This document shows, piece by piece, positions 1-7,900 of a DNA stretch of 64,000 nucleotides. Source of the DNA: an uncultured Prevotellaceae bacterium (GTDB lineage: Bacteria; Bacteroidota; Bacteroidia; Bacteroidales; Muribaculaceae); contig ONGE01000021.1 of NCBI GenBank assembly GCA_900317325.1, positions 1 to 64,000 on the forward strand. Reading direction: 5' to 3'. Within the stretch, counting starts at the first letter, position 1. Every line of letters begins with the position of its first letter. Position numbers and translations under genes: made by a program. The notes under the pieces are model-generated. The model did not search any database, was not told the DNA's origin, and saw nothing but the letters and a program-made list of their open reading frames with translations.

Positions 1-207
1 ATCCCCCTTGATTTCAAGCGTGAAATAGGTTTTACCTAGGGGATAAAACCTGCTCCAATCAACCTCATAAGCATGGCAGTTTTCTGAATCGAAATAGCAC
101 ACCCACTTCACGCCCTCACGCACGAACGGGATATAGTCGCTCTCTTGCGCCCATAGCTGAGTCATGCCCAACATGGCCAACAGTAACAATAAAATTCTTT
201 TTTTCAT
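1..207 (-). CDS. secreted protein of unknown function, 3' part cut off by window edge
   Basis: The reading frame starts at the ATG at 207 and runs off the left edge after 69 codons without a stop. The first 20 or so residues form a clear signal peptide (two lysines and an arginine, a leucine run, then a QLWAQ cleavage region). The mature protein begins with ESDYIPFVREGVKWVC, a start I associate with short exported Bacteroidales proteins of unknown role; that link is from memory. It lies 81 bp downstream of the C25-like gene on the same strand, so it may be the last gene of that operon. No function can be given from 69 residues. Confidence 0.7.
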   Translation of the reverse strand, partial: MKKRILLLLLAMLGMTQLWAQESDYIPFVREGVKWVCYFDSENCHAYEVDWSRFYPLGKTYFTLEIKGD

Positions 208-288
208 AATGTTATGATCTGATTATTATGTCGGGCGGGGAGAACGCCCCAAAACCGACAGGTTAGTAATAATGATAATAAAAACTAT

Positions 289-2550
289 TTAAAAACTTGC
301 AGGGCGGATGGCGAATGCCGCACCCTTCTCCACAGTAAAACCTCCGGCCAGCTTTACCTCGCCAGCCGCTTCTATCTCGTATTCAGAGCCGTTCTTTACC
401 GTGACGTCACCGTTAGTGCGGCTGCTGTCCACCTGTCGGCCCGCCAGCACCTCGCCTGCAATTACATACTGAGACTGGTCAAGGTCGGTGTTTTGGAGAA
501 CCAGCGGCGCAATATACGGGATGTAGTTATGACTATATACCATGATGGTGCTGTTGGGATTCACATCGGCCAGACTGACGCTGGATGAAGTCGCTGTCAC
601 TTTTCCGACTGAACCGCCGTTATCGCAATAGGATACCGTTGCCCCTGAGTTAATGCCAGTAACCGAGATGGAACTGTTTGTACGTGCCACAGTCACACCG
701 CTGTATTCCAACGGAACGCCAGTCCACAGATCGAGAATGGGATCGCCCAGATAATTGTAGTACAGAATACTCTCCTCGTCGTAGTAAGGAGAATAATGAG
801 TCACTTGTGCTCTCTTCATCGCATTGGTGATCACAGTTTGAGACCTCAGTATATCAAGGAAGCTTTTTGTGAACACAGATGCTTTACTGACATTTAAACT
901 ATGTGTCAATCCCAGAAATGCCGGACCACCGTAATCTTTGCCCATGGTGAATGACTTACCGAAGTTTGGACCTGTGCCGTATCCTGCCACAGCGTAGTAA
1001 GGCATCGTTTGACCTAATGATGAGAAATACACCGCTGGGTAGTCTTTGTTGTCCATCAGATTCAAGCCGTTGCCGGTTTCACTGTCAATCACATTCGGGG
1101 CAACTTTTAAAGTGTCAATTGCCCACAGGTAATGATATAGCTCGTTATAGCTATCGTCATTGACTTTAATGCCTGACGGGAAGCCCTCATTGAAGGTTTT
1201 GATGAAACCATAACGGTTAGTTCTAATCGTGTCCAGCAAATCACACCCAGAAAGTTCAATATCATCTAATCCAGGATACATTTGCGTAACATTTGGGAAA
1301 AGATTGCTCATTTCTCCAGTTCCGTCATACCCCATATAAATTTCACTGAGCATCGCAGACAAAGCCCTACCCAAATATGAACGGTCTCCTTTGCCAGGGT
1401 TCAGTTCATAACGGAACAGTTTGTCGGTATAATTGCCAAATTCTCGGGAGGCAGAACCGAACAGTCTTCCCACATTCAAATCACCATAGTTGGGTTGTCC
1501 ATATGACCAATGCCCGTTCATGTCACTGTAATATAGATCTGTGCCATAACTTGAATAGTAAGGAATGCTGTCTCCTGCCAGCAATGCGTATTGGGTGCCG
1601 TGATAAAAATAATTAATCTTCAGGTACTGCCGCAGCTTCCCATAATCATGAGTATTGATCAGCATGCTGTCGCCCATTTGACCATAATAATAGTCACCAC
1701 CGCTTGCCCACGGGTCATTGATGGCCTCTTGCAGCGTCACGGTCTTGACTTTGTAGCCCTTCTGTTGCTTGAGAGCGGCGAGGCGCCTCAGTGAGTGCCG
1801 CAGATTCCCTGACGTTACAATGATGTATGTCGACGGATTGTCAACTGTCAGTTGTTCATCGGGCATTCTTAAACCCGTACCTCCTGATGGGAAAAAAGCG
1901 TTGTCTCGCACGTCATCGGGATTCACCACAAGGCTGCGCGTGAAATCAAATCCTTGGTTACGCAACGTGGTGTCTCTCCTGTACATCGGGGTCAGACCAG
2001 TCGGGTCAATCAGCTTATAGCTCAATGTCAGATGCACCGACTCGGCCACATAAATAGCGTCGCCGCTGATGCCGCGACTGTAGGTCACAGGCATCACTGC
2101 GACAGAGACTGTGTGGTTTTCGCCGGCTAACCTGTCCTCGCCGAGGAGCTGGGCCACTTGAGCCGGGAATGTGCTGCCCGTGGCATAGGCGTTCACATCA
2201 GGAGGGGTGAAATCGCCTCCATCGACGGATTGGCCGGGGAGTACGGGGTAATTAAGAGGGATCATCCGGACTTCGGAGCAGGTGGCAGTAACACTGAAGT
2301 CGGTGGCGTTCCAGGGAACCGAAAAACGGATGTATTCAACGGGCAGGGAGGGCATGCCGGCTTCCATTGTGTTATACAGTCCCTGATAGCCGACAGTCGT
2401 ATAGGTGACACCGTTAAGGGTGGTGGTGCCTATAGTCGGCTCGTTCTGATAGGCGGCGTTGTAAGAGACAGATTGAGCCGCCGCTGGTATCAGCGGCAGA
2501 AACACGGCCACAATCAACGCCGCAAGCATTGATGAATAAAAGCGTTTCAT
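289..2550 (-). CDS. C25 (gingipain-like) peptidase homologue, probably inactive, with C-terminal coathanger-like domain
   Basis: A 753-residue exported protein. After a signal peptide (1-25) there is a propeptide-like region (about 26-200). A C25-type region follows (about 240-610); its start NPSTYIIVTSGNL and its end YYNYLGDPILDLW are typical of the family. Then come an Ig-like segment (about 614-685) and a C-terminal domain (about 687-753) like the three-coathanger stack seen at the end of many Bacteroidetes surface proteins. Gingipains use a His-Cys dyad. Here the block that should hold it (about 455-560) has no GHG motif and no cysteine; the protein's only cysteines are at 91, 436 and 642. 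It is therefore probably a non-catalytic relative. It starts 12 bp after the S74 gene and is probably cotranscribed with it. Confidence 0.75.
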   Translation of the reverse strand: MKRFYSSMLAALIVAVFLPLIPAAAQSVSYNAAYQNEPTIGTTTLNGVTYTTVGYQGLYNTMEAGMPSLPVEYIRFSVPWNATDFSVTATCSEVRMIPLNYPVLPGQSVDGGDFTPPDVNAYATGSTFPAQVAQLLGEDRLAGENHTVSVAVMPVTYSRGISGDAIYVAESVHLTLSYKLIDPTGLTPMYRRDTTLRNQGFDFTRSLVVNPDDVRDNAFFPSGGTGLRMPDEQLTVDNPSTYIIVTSGNLRHSLRRLAALKQQKGYKVKTVTLQEAINDPWASGGDYYYGQMGDSMLINTHDYGKLRQYLKINYFYHGTQYALLAGDSIPYYSSYGTDLYYSDMNGHWSYGQPNYGDLNVGRLFGSASREFGNYTDKLFRYELNPGKGDRSYLGRALSAMLSEIYMGYDGTGEMSNLFPNVTQMYPGLDDIELSGCDLLDTIRTNRYGFIKTFNEGFPSGIKVNDDSYNELYHYLWAIDTLKVAPNVIDSETGNGLNLMDNKDYPAVYFSSLGQTMPYYAVAGYGTGPNFGKSFTMGKDYGGPAFLGLTHSLNVSKASVFTKSFLDILRSQTVITNAMKRAQVTHYSPYYDEESILYYNYLGDPILDLWTGVPLEYSGVTVARTNSSISVTGINSGATVSYCDNGGSVGKVTATSSSVSLADVNPNSTIMVYSHNYIPYIAPLVLQNTDLDQSQYVIAGEVLAGRQVDSSRTNGDVTVKNGSEYEIEAAGEVKLAGGFTVEKGAAFAIRPASF

Positions 2551-2562
2551 GGCTGTGGCTTT

Positions 2563-3708
2563 TTACTTGGTCAGTATCATCTGCTTGCTGTCAATCAGGG
2601 TGCCGTCGGCAACGAGGGCATACAGGTACATGCCAGCCTTGAGGTCACGGGCCGTGATGGTCACCTGGCTCTCGCCACGACCTTGGGCGGGGATGCTCAT
2701 GAGCTGGCTGCCCTGCATGTCATAGATGTAGATGTCGGCACGGTTGACGCTCTGGGGCAGGTTGTAGCGGATCACGGTCTCACTGCTCCACGGGTTGGGG
2801 GCGTTCTGATACAGCTTGGCGCTGGTCAGAGCGGCCTCCAGTTCGCTCTGTCCCGACTGGGCGGGTGCTTGGAAAACGGGGGCGGTAGTCTCGTCAGCCT
2901 GTTTCTCGGCCTCAAGGACGGCGATTTTGGCGTTCAGTTCATTGATCGACTGCACCAGGATGGGAATCAGGCCGATGTAATCGACATACATATAGCCGGT
3001 GTTGTCGGTATGCACCAGTTCGGGAAAAACCTCTTGAACGTTCTGGGCAAGGAACCCGTAACGCTCACTGCCTTTCTCGTTCGCAGCATAGAGTTGGTCA
3101 AAAAACGCCTTGTCCCGCTGGGCTTTGTCGGTCAACGCCGGGGTGGCGTCGTTGATCTCGCGGCTGCGAGCGCTGTTGTTCTTGAGCGTGTAGGTGACGG
3201 CATCCAGGTTCTCGAGGCTCTGCAGCACTTCACCTACAGGTTGGACGTTCTCCTTGAAACGCTCATCCGACTGCACGAACACCCCGCTGGTGTGGACGTC
3301 CTTGTTGAACCGCACCACATCGGCGCGGCTCGGGTCATAATACATGATGGTGTCCTGTGCATTAGTGCCAGCAGTCAGATAGGTGCCGAACTTGCCGTGC
3401 AGCCACAGACGGTCGGAGTCGGTGTAACCGAGCTCACCTACTAGCGCATTGTAGGTGTTGAACAGGTAGGTGTCGCCGAAGGTCATGTGTGCACCAGCGG
3501 CATAGTCACCGTAACGGCCGAACACCCTCAGCACCGTGACCGTGTCAAGCCACTGGAGGTACATGGGCGCCATACCTGGATTCTCAGGGTCAAAACAGTC
3601 CTCACCGAGTTCCGCATTGCCGTTGGGATGGACAATAAACTGCGCGTTCACTTGGGTGGCGGTAGCCAACAGGCAGATAAACACAGCCATGTAAAGAGTC
3701 TTTTTCAT
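2563..3708 (-). CDS. peptidase S74 intramolecular-chaperone protein with T9SS sorting tail
   Basis: A 381-residue secreted protein. The ATG at 3708 gives MKKTLYMAVFICLLAT, a good signal peptide; an in-frame GTG two codons upstream is a less likely start. Residues about 140-250 carry the S74 chaperone signature: SDERFKENVQPV, later RYGFLAQNVQEVFPELV, then a helical stretch ending in a heptad-like INELNAKIAVLEAEK. In phage tail spikes this domain trimerises the protein and cleaves itself off. The last 80 residues (KLYQNAPNPWSSETVIRYNL to the end) are a type A T9SS C-terminal sorting domain, so export to the surface by T9SS is predicted. It is the first gene of a likely operon with the C25-like gene. 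Whether the S74 domain still cleaves cannot be judged here. Confidence 0.85.
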   Translation of the reverse strand: MKKTLYMAVFICLLATATQVNAQFIVHPNGNAELGEDCFDPENPGMAPMYLQWLDTVTVLRVFGRYGDYAAGAHMTFGDTYLFNTYNALVGELGYTDSDRLWLHGKFGTYLTAGTNAQDTIMYYDPSRADVVRFNKDVHTSGVFVQSDERFKENVQPVGEVLQSLENLDAVTYTLKNNSARSREINDATPALTDKAQRDKAFFDQLYAANEKGSERYGFLAQNVQEVFPELVHTDNTGYMYVDYIGLIPILVQSINELNAKIAVLEAEKQADETTAPVFQAPAQSGQSELEAALTSAKLYQNAPNPWSSETVIRYNLPQSVNRADIYIYDMQGSQLMSIPAQGRGESQVTITARDLKAGMYLYALVADGTLIDSKQMILTK

Positions 3709-3778
3709 AATCACAAGTTTTTTTTTGTTAATAATTTATGGATTTTTCAATACTGTTGATTTTATCGGTATAATTCTG

Positions 3779-4153
3779 TCATTCTTGCTCCCAAAGGAAG
3801 TAGCCCTCATATACATTATTATTTGAAGAGGTGATGACGATGCGATAGTAAGCGTCAGGGAGCGATGAGACGTCGATACTATCGCCATAGCCGCTGATTT
3901 GGGTGTAAATCACCGACTGCATCGACACCTGAGAAATGATGTTCACGACGTAATAATCAGCGAAACCGTCAGCCTCGATGATTACCTCCATCTCATCTAA
4001 ATCGATAAAAACTTCCGGCATATCGGCTGGAGGATAATACTGGGAGTGATCGTGTTGATGCGAAGGATCATTCAATATTATTCTATCGGTTGACCCGAAG
4101 ACTAGAGAGGTCGCTTGCATCAAGAAAAACAAGATTAAAAATGCTTTTTTCAT
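3779..4153 (-). CDS. DUF3244-type small exported protein
   Basis: A 124-residue protein when started at the ATG at 4153, which gives MKKAFLILFFLMQATSLVFG, a typical signal peptide; the longer upstream frame has no such start. The mature part opens with a histidine-rich DPSHQHDHS segment, then a proline stretch and one small beta-sandwich (FIDLDEMEVIIEADG to the end, with ISSLPDAYYRIVI-like strands). This layout matches the DUF3244 family, secreted Bacteroidales proteins of unknown function. The gene and its flanks are AT-rich by eye compared with the operon downstream. No partner or activity can be assigned. Confidence 0.7.
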   Translation of the reverse strand: MKKAFLILFFLMQATSLVFGSTDRIILNDPSHQHDHSQYYPPADMPEVFIDLDEMEVIIEADGFADYYVVNIISQVSMQSVIYTQISGYGDSIDVSSLPDAYYRIVITSSNNNVYEGYFLWEQE

Positions 4154-4430
4154 TTGAATATATGATTTTAAGTTAAAAATAATATGCGAAATTATCATCA
4201 TATTATCATTTCGTCATCAGTTTACAAATAAAAAAGCGAGAAAAAGTTTTAAAGATATCTACTCAATTGAGTACTAATATCTTATACCATTCAAACAATG
4301 AATAAAGTGTTGGTGAATTAAATTGTTTTAAGGAATAACTCTTTGATATTTAGGTGTTTAGAATTCCATGTTGATTGTAGAGAATAAGGGCATCTTTAAA
4401 AAAATCAAAAGTTTTGGTTGTGTTAAAAAC

Positions 4431-6077
4431 TCATTTTTTGTGTAATAAGCTATCTAAATATTCTTGCAATGGTATTTTTAGTGCTAATTTTTTGGCAAGT
4501 TTTATGCGTTTTTGACTTATATAATATGGTGAGTATCCCAAAGTAATTGCGATCTCTACATAATTAAATCCGCAACACATGAGTCCCATGAATCTCAGAT
4601 CATTCTCAGAGAGCCTTGGATTCTCTGCCAATTTTGTCATGATGCCATCATGGCGTTTGTCAAGGTTGGACATCAGTTCGTCCCAAAAGTCATCATTAAC
4701 AACACTGCCGACATTTTCTTTCAAACGTCGTCTAATGACAGCTGGAGAATCATGTTCGGTTGAATCAATGGTTATTTGTATGAAGGCCACAAGGTTCTCG
4801 ACGAGTTGCGACATTCTAGAGTCTTTATTCTTCAGCTCATTCAGCAATTCTTCGTGTTTATCGACATCCGTTTTTTTGAGTGCTTCAATAATTGATTTAA
4901 TGTAATGAAATCTATGATAATAATACAGGATCAATACTGCAAGTATTGCAATGAATAGTAGCGCCAGAGCCCAAATAACCCATTGCAAATTCTTAATTCT
5001 TTGGTTCTTAATTCTTGAAATCTCTTTGTTTTTCAGAATCTCTATATGTTGAATTTGGTTTTTCTCGGTATTGTTGTCAATGGAGTCAGCAATCGTGCTC
5101 TTTATCGTATTATAGTAATTGCTTTTTATAGTATCTCCCTCATTTAAGAAGATGATTGATAGTGTCAAATTCTGTTTTACCTTGTTTTGGCCATCTGCCT
5201 GTATTTCTTTTGAGTCAACCAATCCCAGATAATAACGCGCTGAATCATTATAACCTTGACAGGCATTGATGTAAGCTATGTCAAGAAATAATTCGTTACC
5301 CACATAGTCAGAATAATCTCTAAGGCAATTCAGAGCAATTTTTCTTGCTTCAGATAGTTTTGATTCTTTAATAGCCAATAGATTACACATACGTTCTTGA
5401 CATTTATAGATATAAAAGCTGTCTTTCAATTCAATGGCCAAGTCAAGAGCCTGCTGGAGATATCTTTTACTATCGTTGACATTTAAAACCGAAGAACAAA
5501 CAGCCATATTATATAAACTATTCTGTTGCATCGGTTTGTTTCCAGTTATTTGATAATAATGGAGAGCTTTACTGTATTTATCAAAACAGATTTCCTCGTT
5601 TGCATAATGAATACGATATAGAGAGCCAATTCGAGTATTGATTTGGCCCAAGTTGAAGTAGTCGTCGGGGGCTGCGGTGGCTTCGGCTTGCTTGTAGTAG
5701 AGCATGGCGCTGTCGGGGTGGCCCAGTTCGTCCATGACGGTGCCCTTATAGATGAGGGCGCGGGTGAGTTTCTCGCGCTCGCCGCTGTGGGCGCGGTAGT
5801 AACTCAGGGCGCGGTTGATGTCGCTGTCGCTGGTGGCGGTGATGTAGCAGCGGTAGCGGGCCTGGGTAAGCAACAGGTCGCGGTAGGCGCGGTCACCCTC
5901 GCGGGTGAGGCTGTCGCGATCGACGGCCTGGACGATGGCCAGGGCACTGTCGGGGTCAGGGCGCATCAGGCTGTCGGCCCGCACCAGGCGTGCATCGTAA
6001 CGGTGTGCACCGTCACAGCCTGTGACCGTCGCCACAAGCGCCAGAATTGACAATATGACCGTCAGTAAATGCTTCAT
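4431..6077 (-). CDS. lipoprotein-TPR-transmembrane-HTH regulator-like protein
   Basis: A 548-residue protein with an unusual order of parts. Residues 1-21 are a lipoprotein signal (LVATVTGC puts the lipidated cysteine at 21). Residues about 30-330 are helical TPR-type repeats, predicted periplasmic. One membrane segment follows at about 366-392 (WVIWALALLFIAILAVLILYYY), then a short coiled segment. The last 60 residues, DLRFMGLMCCGFNYVEIAITLGYSPYYISQKRIKLAKKL, read as a LuxR-like helix-turn-helix facing the cytoplasm. Such TPR-HTH proteins are common in Bacteroidetes but poorly characterised. The first ~145 codons (5641-6077) are GC-rich and the remaining ~400 strongly AT-rich, a sharp break inside one frame. 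DNA binding is inferred, not shown. Confidence 0.75.
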   Translation of the reverse strand: MKHLLTVILSILALVATVTGCDGAHRYDARLVRADSLMRPDPDSALAIVQAVDRDSLTREGDRAYRDLLLTQARYRCYITATSDSDINRALSYYRAHSGEREKLTRALIYKGTVMDELGHPDSAMLYYKQAEATAAPDDYFNLGQINTRIGSLYRIHYANEEICFDKYSKALHYYQITGNKPMQQNSLYNMAVCSSVLNVNDSKRYLQQALDLAIELKDSFYIYKCQERMCNLLAIKESKLSEARKIALNCLRDYSDYVGNELFLDIAYINACQGYNDSARYYLGLVDSKEIQADGQNKVKQNLTLSIIFLNEGDTIKSNYYNTIKSTIADSIDNNTEKNQIQHIEILKNKEISRIKNQRIKNLQWVIWALALLFIAILAVLILYYYHRFHYIKSIIEALKKTDVDKHEELLNELKNKDSRMSQLVENLVAFIQITIDSTEHDSPAVIRRRLKENVGSVVNDDFWDELMSNLDKRHDGIMTKLAENPRLSENDLRFMGLMCCGFNYVEIAITLGYSPYYISQKRIKLAKKLALKIPLQEYLDSLLHKK

Positions 6078-6383
6078 CGTTTCTCATGCTATCTGCTGTT
6101 ATATATAACGCAACAACCCCTCAAAAAATTGTGACCCGCCCTCACAAAACAGGTACAATCTTTATTTAGGCATGCGCACGTGGGGCCCCACGCTAAGGCG
6201 CTAAGACGCTAAGAGATTGGGATTGCTCGCAAGGGCTCGCAAGAAATCATAGAAAATCGATTTAATTGACATCCGCGCTCTTTCATCAGCTGACTGCGCG
6301 AAAATTTTTAAGACAGCTGGCAGAACATTTTATTTAGGCATGCGCACGTGGGAGTCAAGGCTAAGTGTATGATGAAAAAAACT
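6078..6383. repeat. intergenic region with a 24-bp direct repeat and an interspersed repeat copy
   Basis: No gene is visible in these 306 bp. A perfect 24-bp direct repeat lies at 6161-6184 and 6329-6352; its core is GGCATGCGCACGTGGG. Between the copies, 6220-6260 holds GATTGCTCGCAAGGGCTCGC followed by AAGAAATCA, closely matched at 45038-45077 in another intergenic region. The motif CATCCGC near 6270 also recurs in other spacers. The promoter of the upstream lipoprotein gene should also lie here, but I see no clean TAnnTTTG element. Confidence 0.6.
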
Positions 6384-6842
6384 TCAGTACTTGAGTGTTA
6401 GTTTGACGGGTTTTGGGGATGCGGTGTCGAAGGTGAATGTGGCCCATGCGCTTGTCAGTTGGCTCTCGTAGCGCATGCGGTAGCGGGTTCCCGGCTTCAG
6501 ACACTTCAGTGTGGCGGTTCCCGTCATGGGTGAAGCTACTGCCTTGCGCCGCTTGATGCCCTTTTTCTCAACGATCGAGCAGCGGTCTTCCTGGATGGTG
6601 ATGACCAAGTTGACGGTTTCTTCCTCGCCCAGGGAGAACCCCGCGCGTGAGAGGTTAACGGCGCCGCCGTCCATGGGCTCCAAGCACAGCGTGTCGTCGC
6701 TGTCAGGCTCGCCGGCAGCGGTCATGAGCTGGATGATGTGGGTGCTAGGCGGCTTTTTGTCGGTGCGCCCGATGATCAGCACCAGCAACGCCATGGCCAC
6801 CACAAAGGCTACAGTGTAGAATTCGGGCGAGTTGAGATCCAT
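6384..6842 (-). CDS. small single-pass membrane protein, coupled to the SGNH/MBOAT pair
   Basis: A 152-residue protein started at the ATG at 6842, giving MDLNSPEFYTVAFVVAMALL. This ATG shares one base with the TAA stop of the preceding gene (TAATG), so translational coupling is likely; a longer frame extending back into that gene is not credible. Residues about 8-27 form one membrane segment. The remaining ~120 residues look like a small beta domain, ending GTATLKCLKPGTRYRMRYES, reminiscent of a fibronectin-type fold. I do not recognise the family. Its place as third gene of an MBOAT-SGNH operon suggests an accessory role in polysaccharide O-acylation. Confidence 0.65.
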   Translation of the reverse strand: MDLNSPEFYTVAFVVAMALLVLIIGRTDKKPPSTHIIQLMTAAGEPDSDDTLCLEPMDGGAVNLSRAGFSLGEEETVNLVITIQEDRCSIVEKKGIKRRKAVASPMTGTATLKCLKPGTRYRMRYESQLTSAWATFTFDTASPKPVKLTLKY

Positions 6843-7900
6843 TACTTGAGCTTGTTGATGACCTCGCGGGCAATGATGTGTGATGAAGCAGGCGACCAGT
6901 GGGTGTCGTTGAACAGATAGACGTCGCGGACCCTCTGCTCTAGAAGAGGGTGCAAAACGTCCTTGGCGAACACGAAGCAATCCAGTTCGCCGGGTGACAT
7001 CCAGCGCTGGATGTCCTCGTTGAGCGTCTTGGCCGGGTAAGGATTATCGACAATGAAATCCTGGTACATGTCGTACTTGTCGCAGGCTACAAGCAGCACC
7101 AGGTTGACGCCCCTCTCGCGGGCCTTGTCGATGACGTGGCGGTAGCAGTTCACCACCTGCTGGCGTTGAGCCGAGTCCACGTCAATGCCCAGTTTAACGT
7201 CCTCGTTGTAGAAATAGAGGCGGTCCGGCTCCTTGCCGCCGAACATGGGTGACGAGAGTTTCACCTTATATATAGGATTGGCACCGAACAGGTGGTAGAA
7301 CACAAAGTCCTTGACACGCAGCAGCGGACTGACGTCCTGCCGCTTCTCGTCAATAGTGGCCGGCTGCTGGGCGGCTTGTGTACCGCTGCTCAGAATAGTC
7401 CTGTTCGGGTCGGACCTGAAACCGCAGTGTCTGCTGACGATGTAGCGCTCCACTTCCTGCACGACAAGGTTGGTGACATGGGTCGAGTCAATCAACCCGA
7501 GGTCAAGCACGTCGTAGGCAATCTGCATCGGACTCGACAGGGTGGGGTCCTGGGGCGTGTATAGCACTACGCTGCGCTGGCTGTCGTGGGCCAGGCAGTT
7601 GACATAATCGCCCTGCTTGCCCACGCCGCCGCCATGGGAGAACGAGTCGCCGATAACGAGCACGTCGCAGGTATCGACGCTCAGGGCACTGTCATTGTCG
7701 ATGCTGTTGAAATAGACTTGGGGCAGGAGATTGGCACGAATGGAATCGCTGTATTCGGGCCCGGTGTCGATGAGTCCCAGCCGCATCAGGTCACCTGATT
7801 TGTCATCAGTCATCCACAGATAGGTAGCCAAGCCGACCAGCAAGAGCCAGACGGGCAGCACGGTGTAAGATAGTTTGATGAGGAACTTCTTCATGGCCAA
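6842..7900 (-). CDS. AlgX/AlgJ-like SGNH acetyltransferase, MBOAT partner
   Basis: A 352-residue protein with one N-terminal membrane anchor (about 8-29), so most of it should be periplasmic. The SGNH family nucleophile motif is GDSFSHGG (84-91, Ser at 86). The matching C-terminal DTHW motif is at about 332-335, the Asp-His part of the catalytic triad in AlgX/AlgJ-type enzymes. In such systems the MBOAT protein passes acyl groups across the membrane and the SGNH protein transfers them to a polysaccharide. The gene starts directly after the stop of the MBOAT gene. The polysaccharide acceptor is unknown: no glycosyltransferases are nearby. Confidence 0.8.
   Translation of the reverse strand: MAMKKFLIKLSYTVLPVWLLLVGLATYLWMTDDKSGDLMRLGLIDTGPEYSDSIRANLLPQVYFNSIDNDSALSVDTCDVLVIGDSFSHGGGVGKQGDYVNCLAHDSQRSVVLYTPQDPTLSSPMQIAYDVLDLGLIDSTHVTNLVVQEVERYIVSRHCGFRSDPNRTILSSGTQAAQQPATIDEKRQDVSPLLRVKDFVFYHLFGANPIYKVKLSSPMFGGKEPDRLYFYNEDVKLGIDVDSAQRQQVVNCYRHVIDKARERGVNLVLLVACDKYDMYQDFIVDNPYPAKTLNEDIQRWMSPGELDCFVFAKDVLHPLLEQRVRDVYLFNDTHWSPASSHIIAREVINKLK

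Noticed and set aside
289..2550. Active gingipain-type protease
   Set aside because: The His and Cys dyad motifs could not be found in the expected region.
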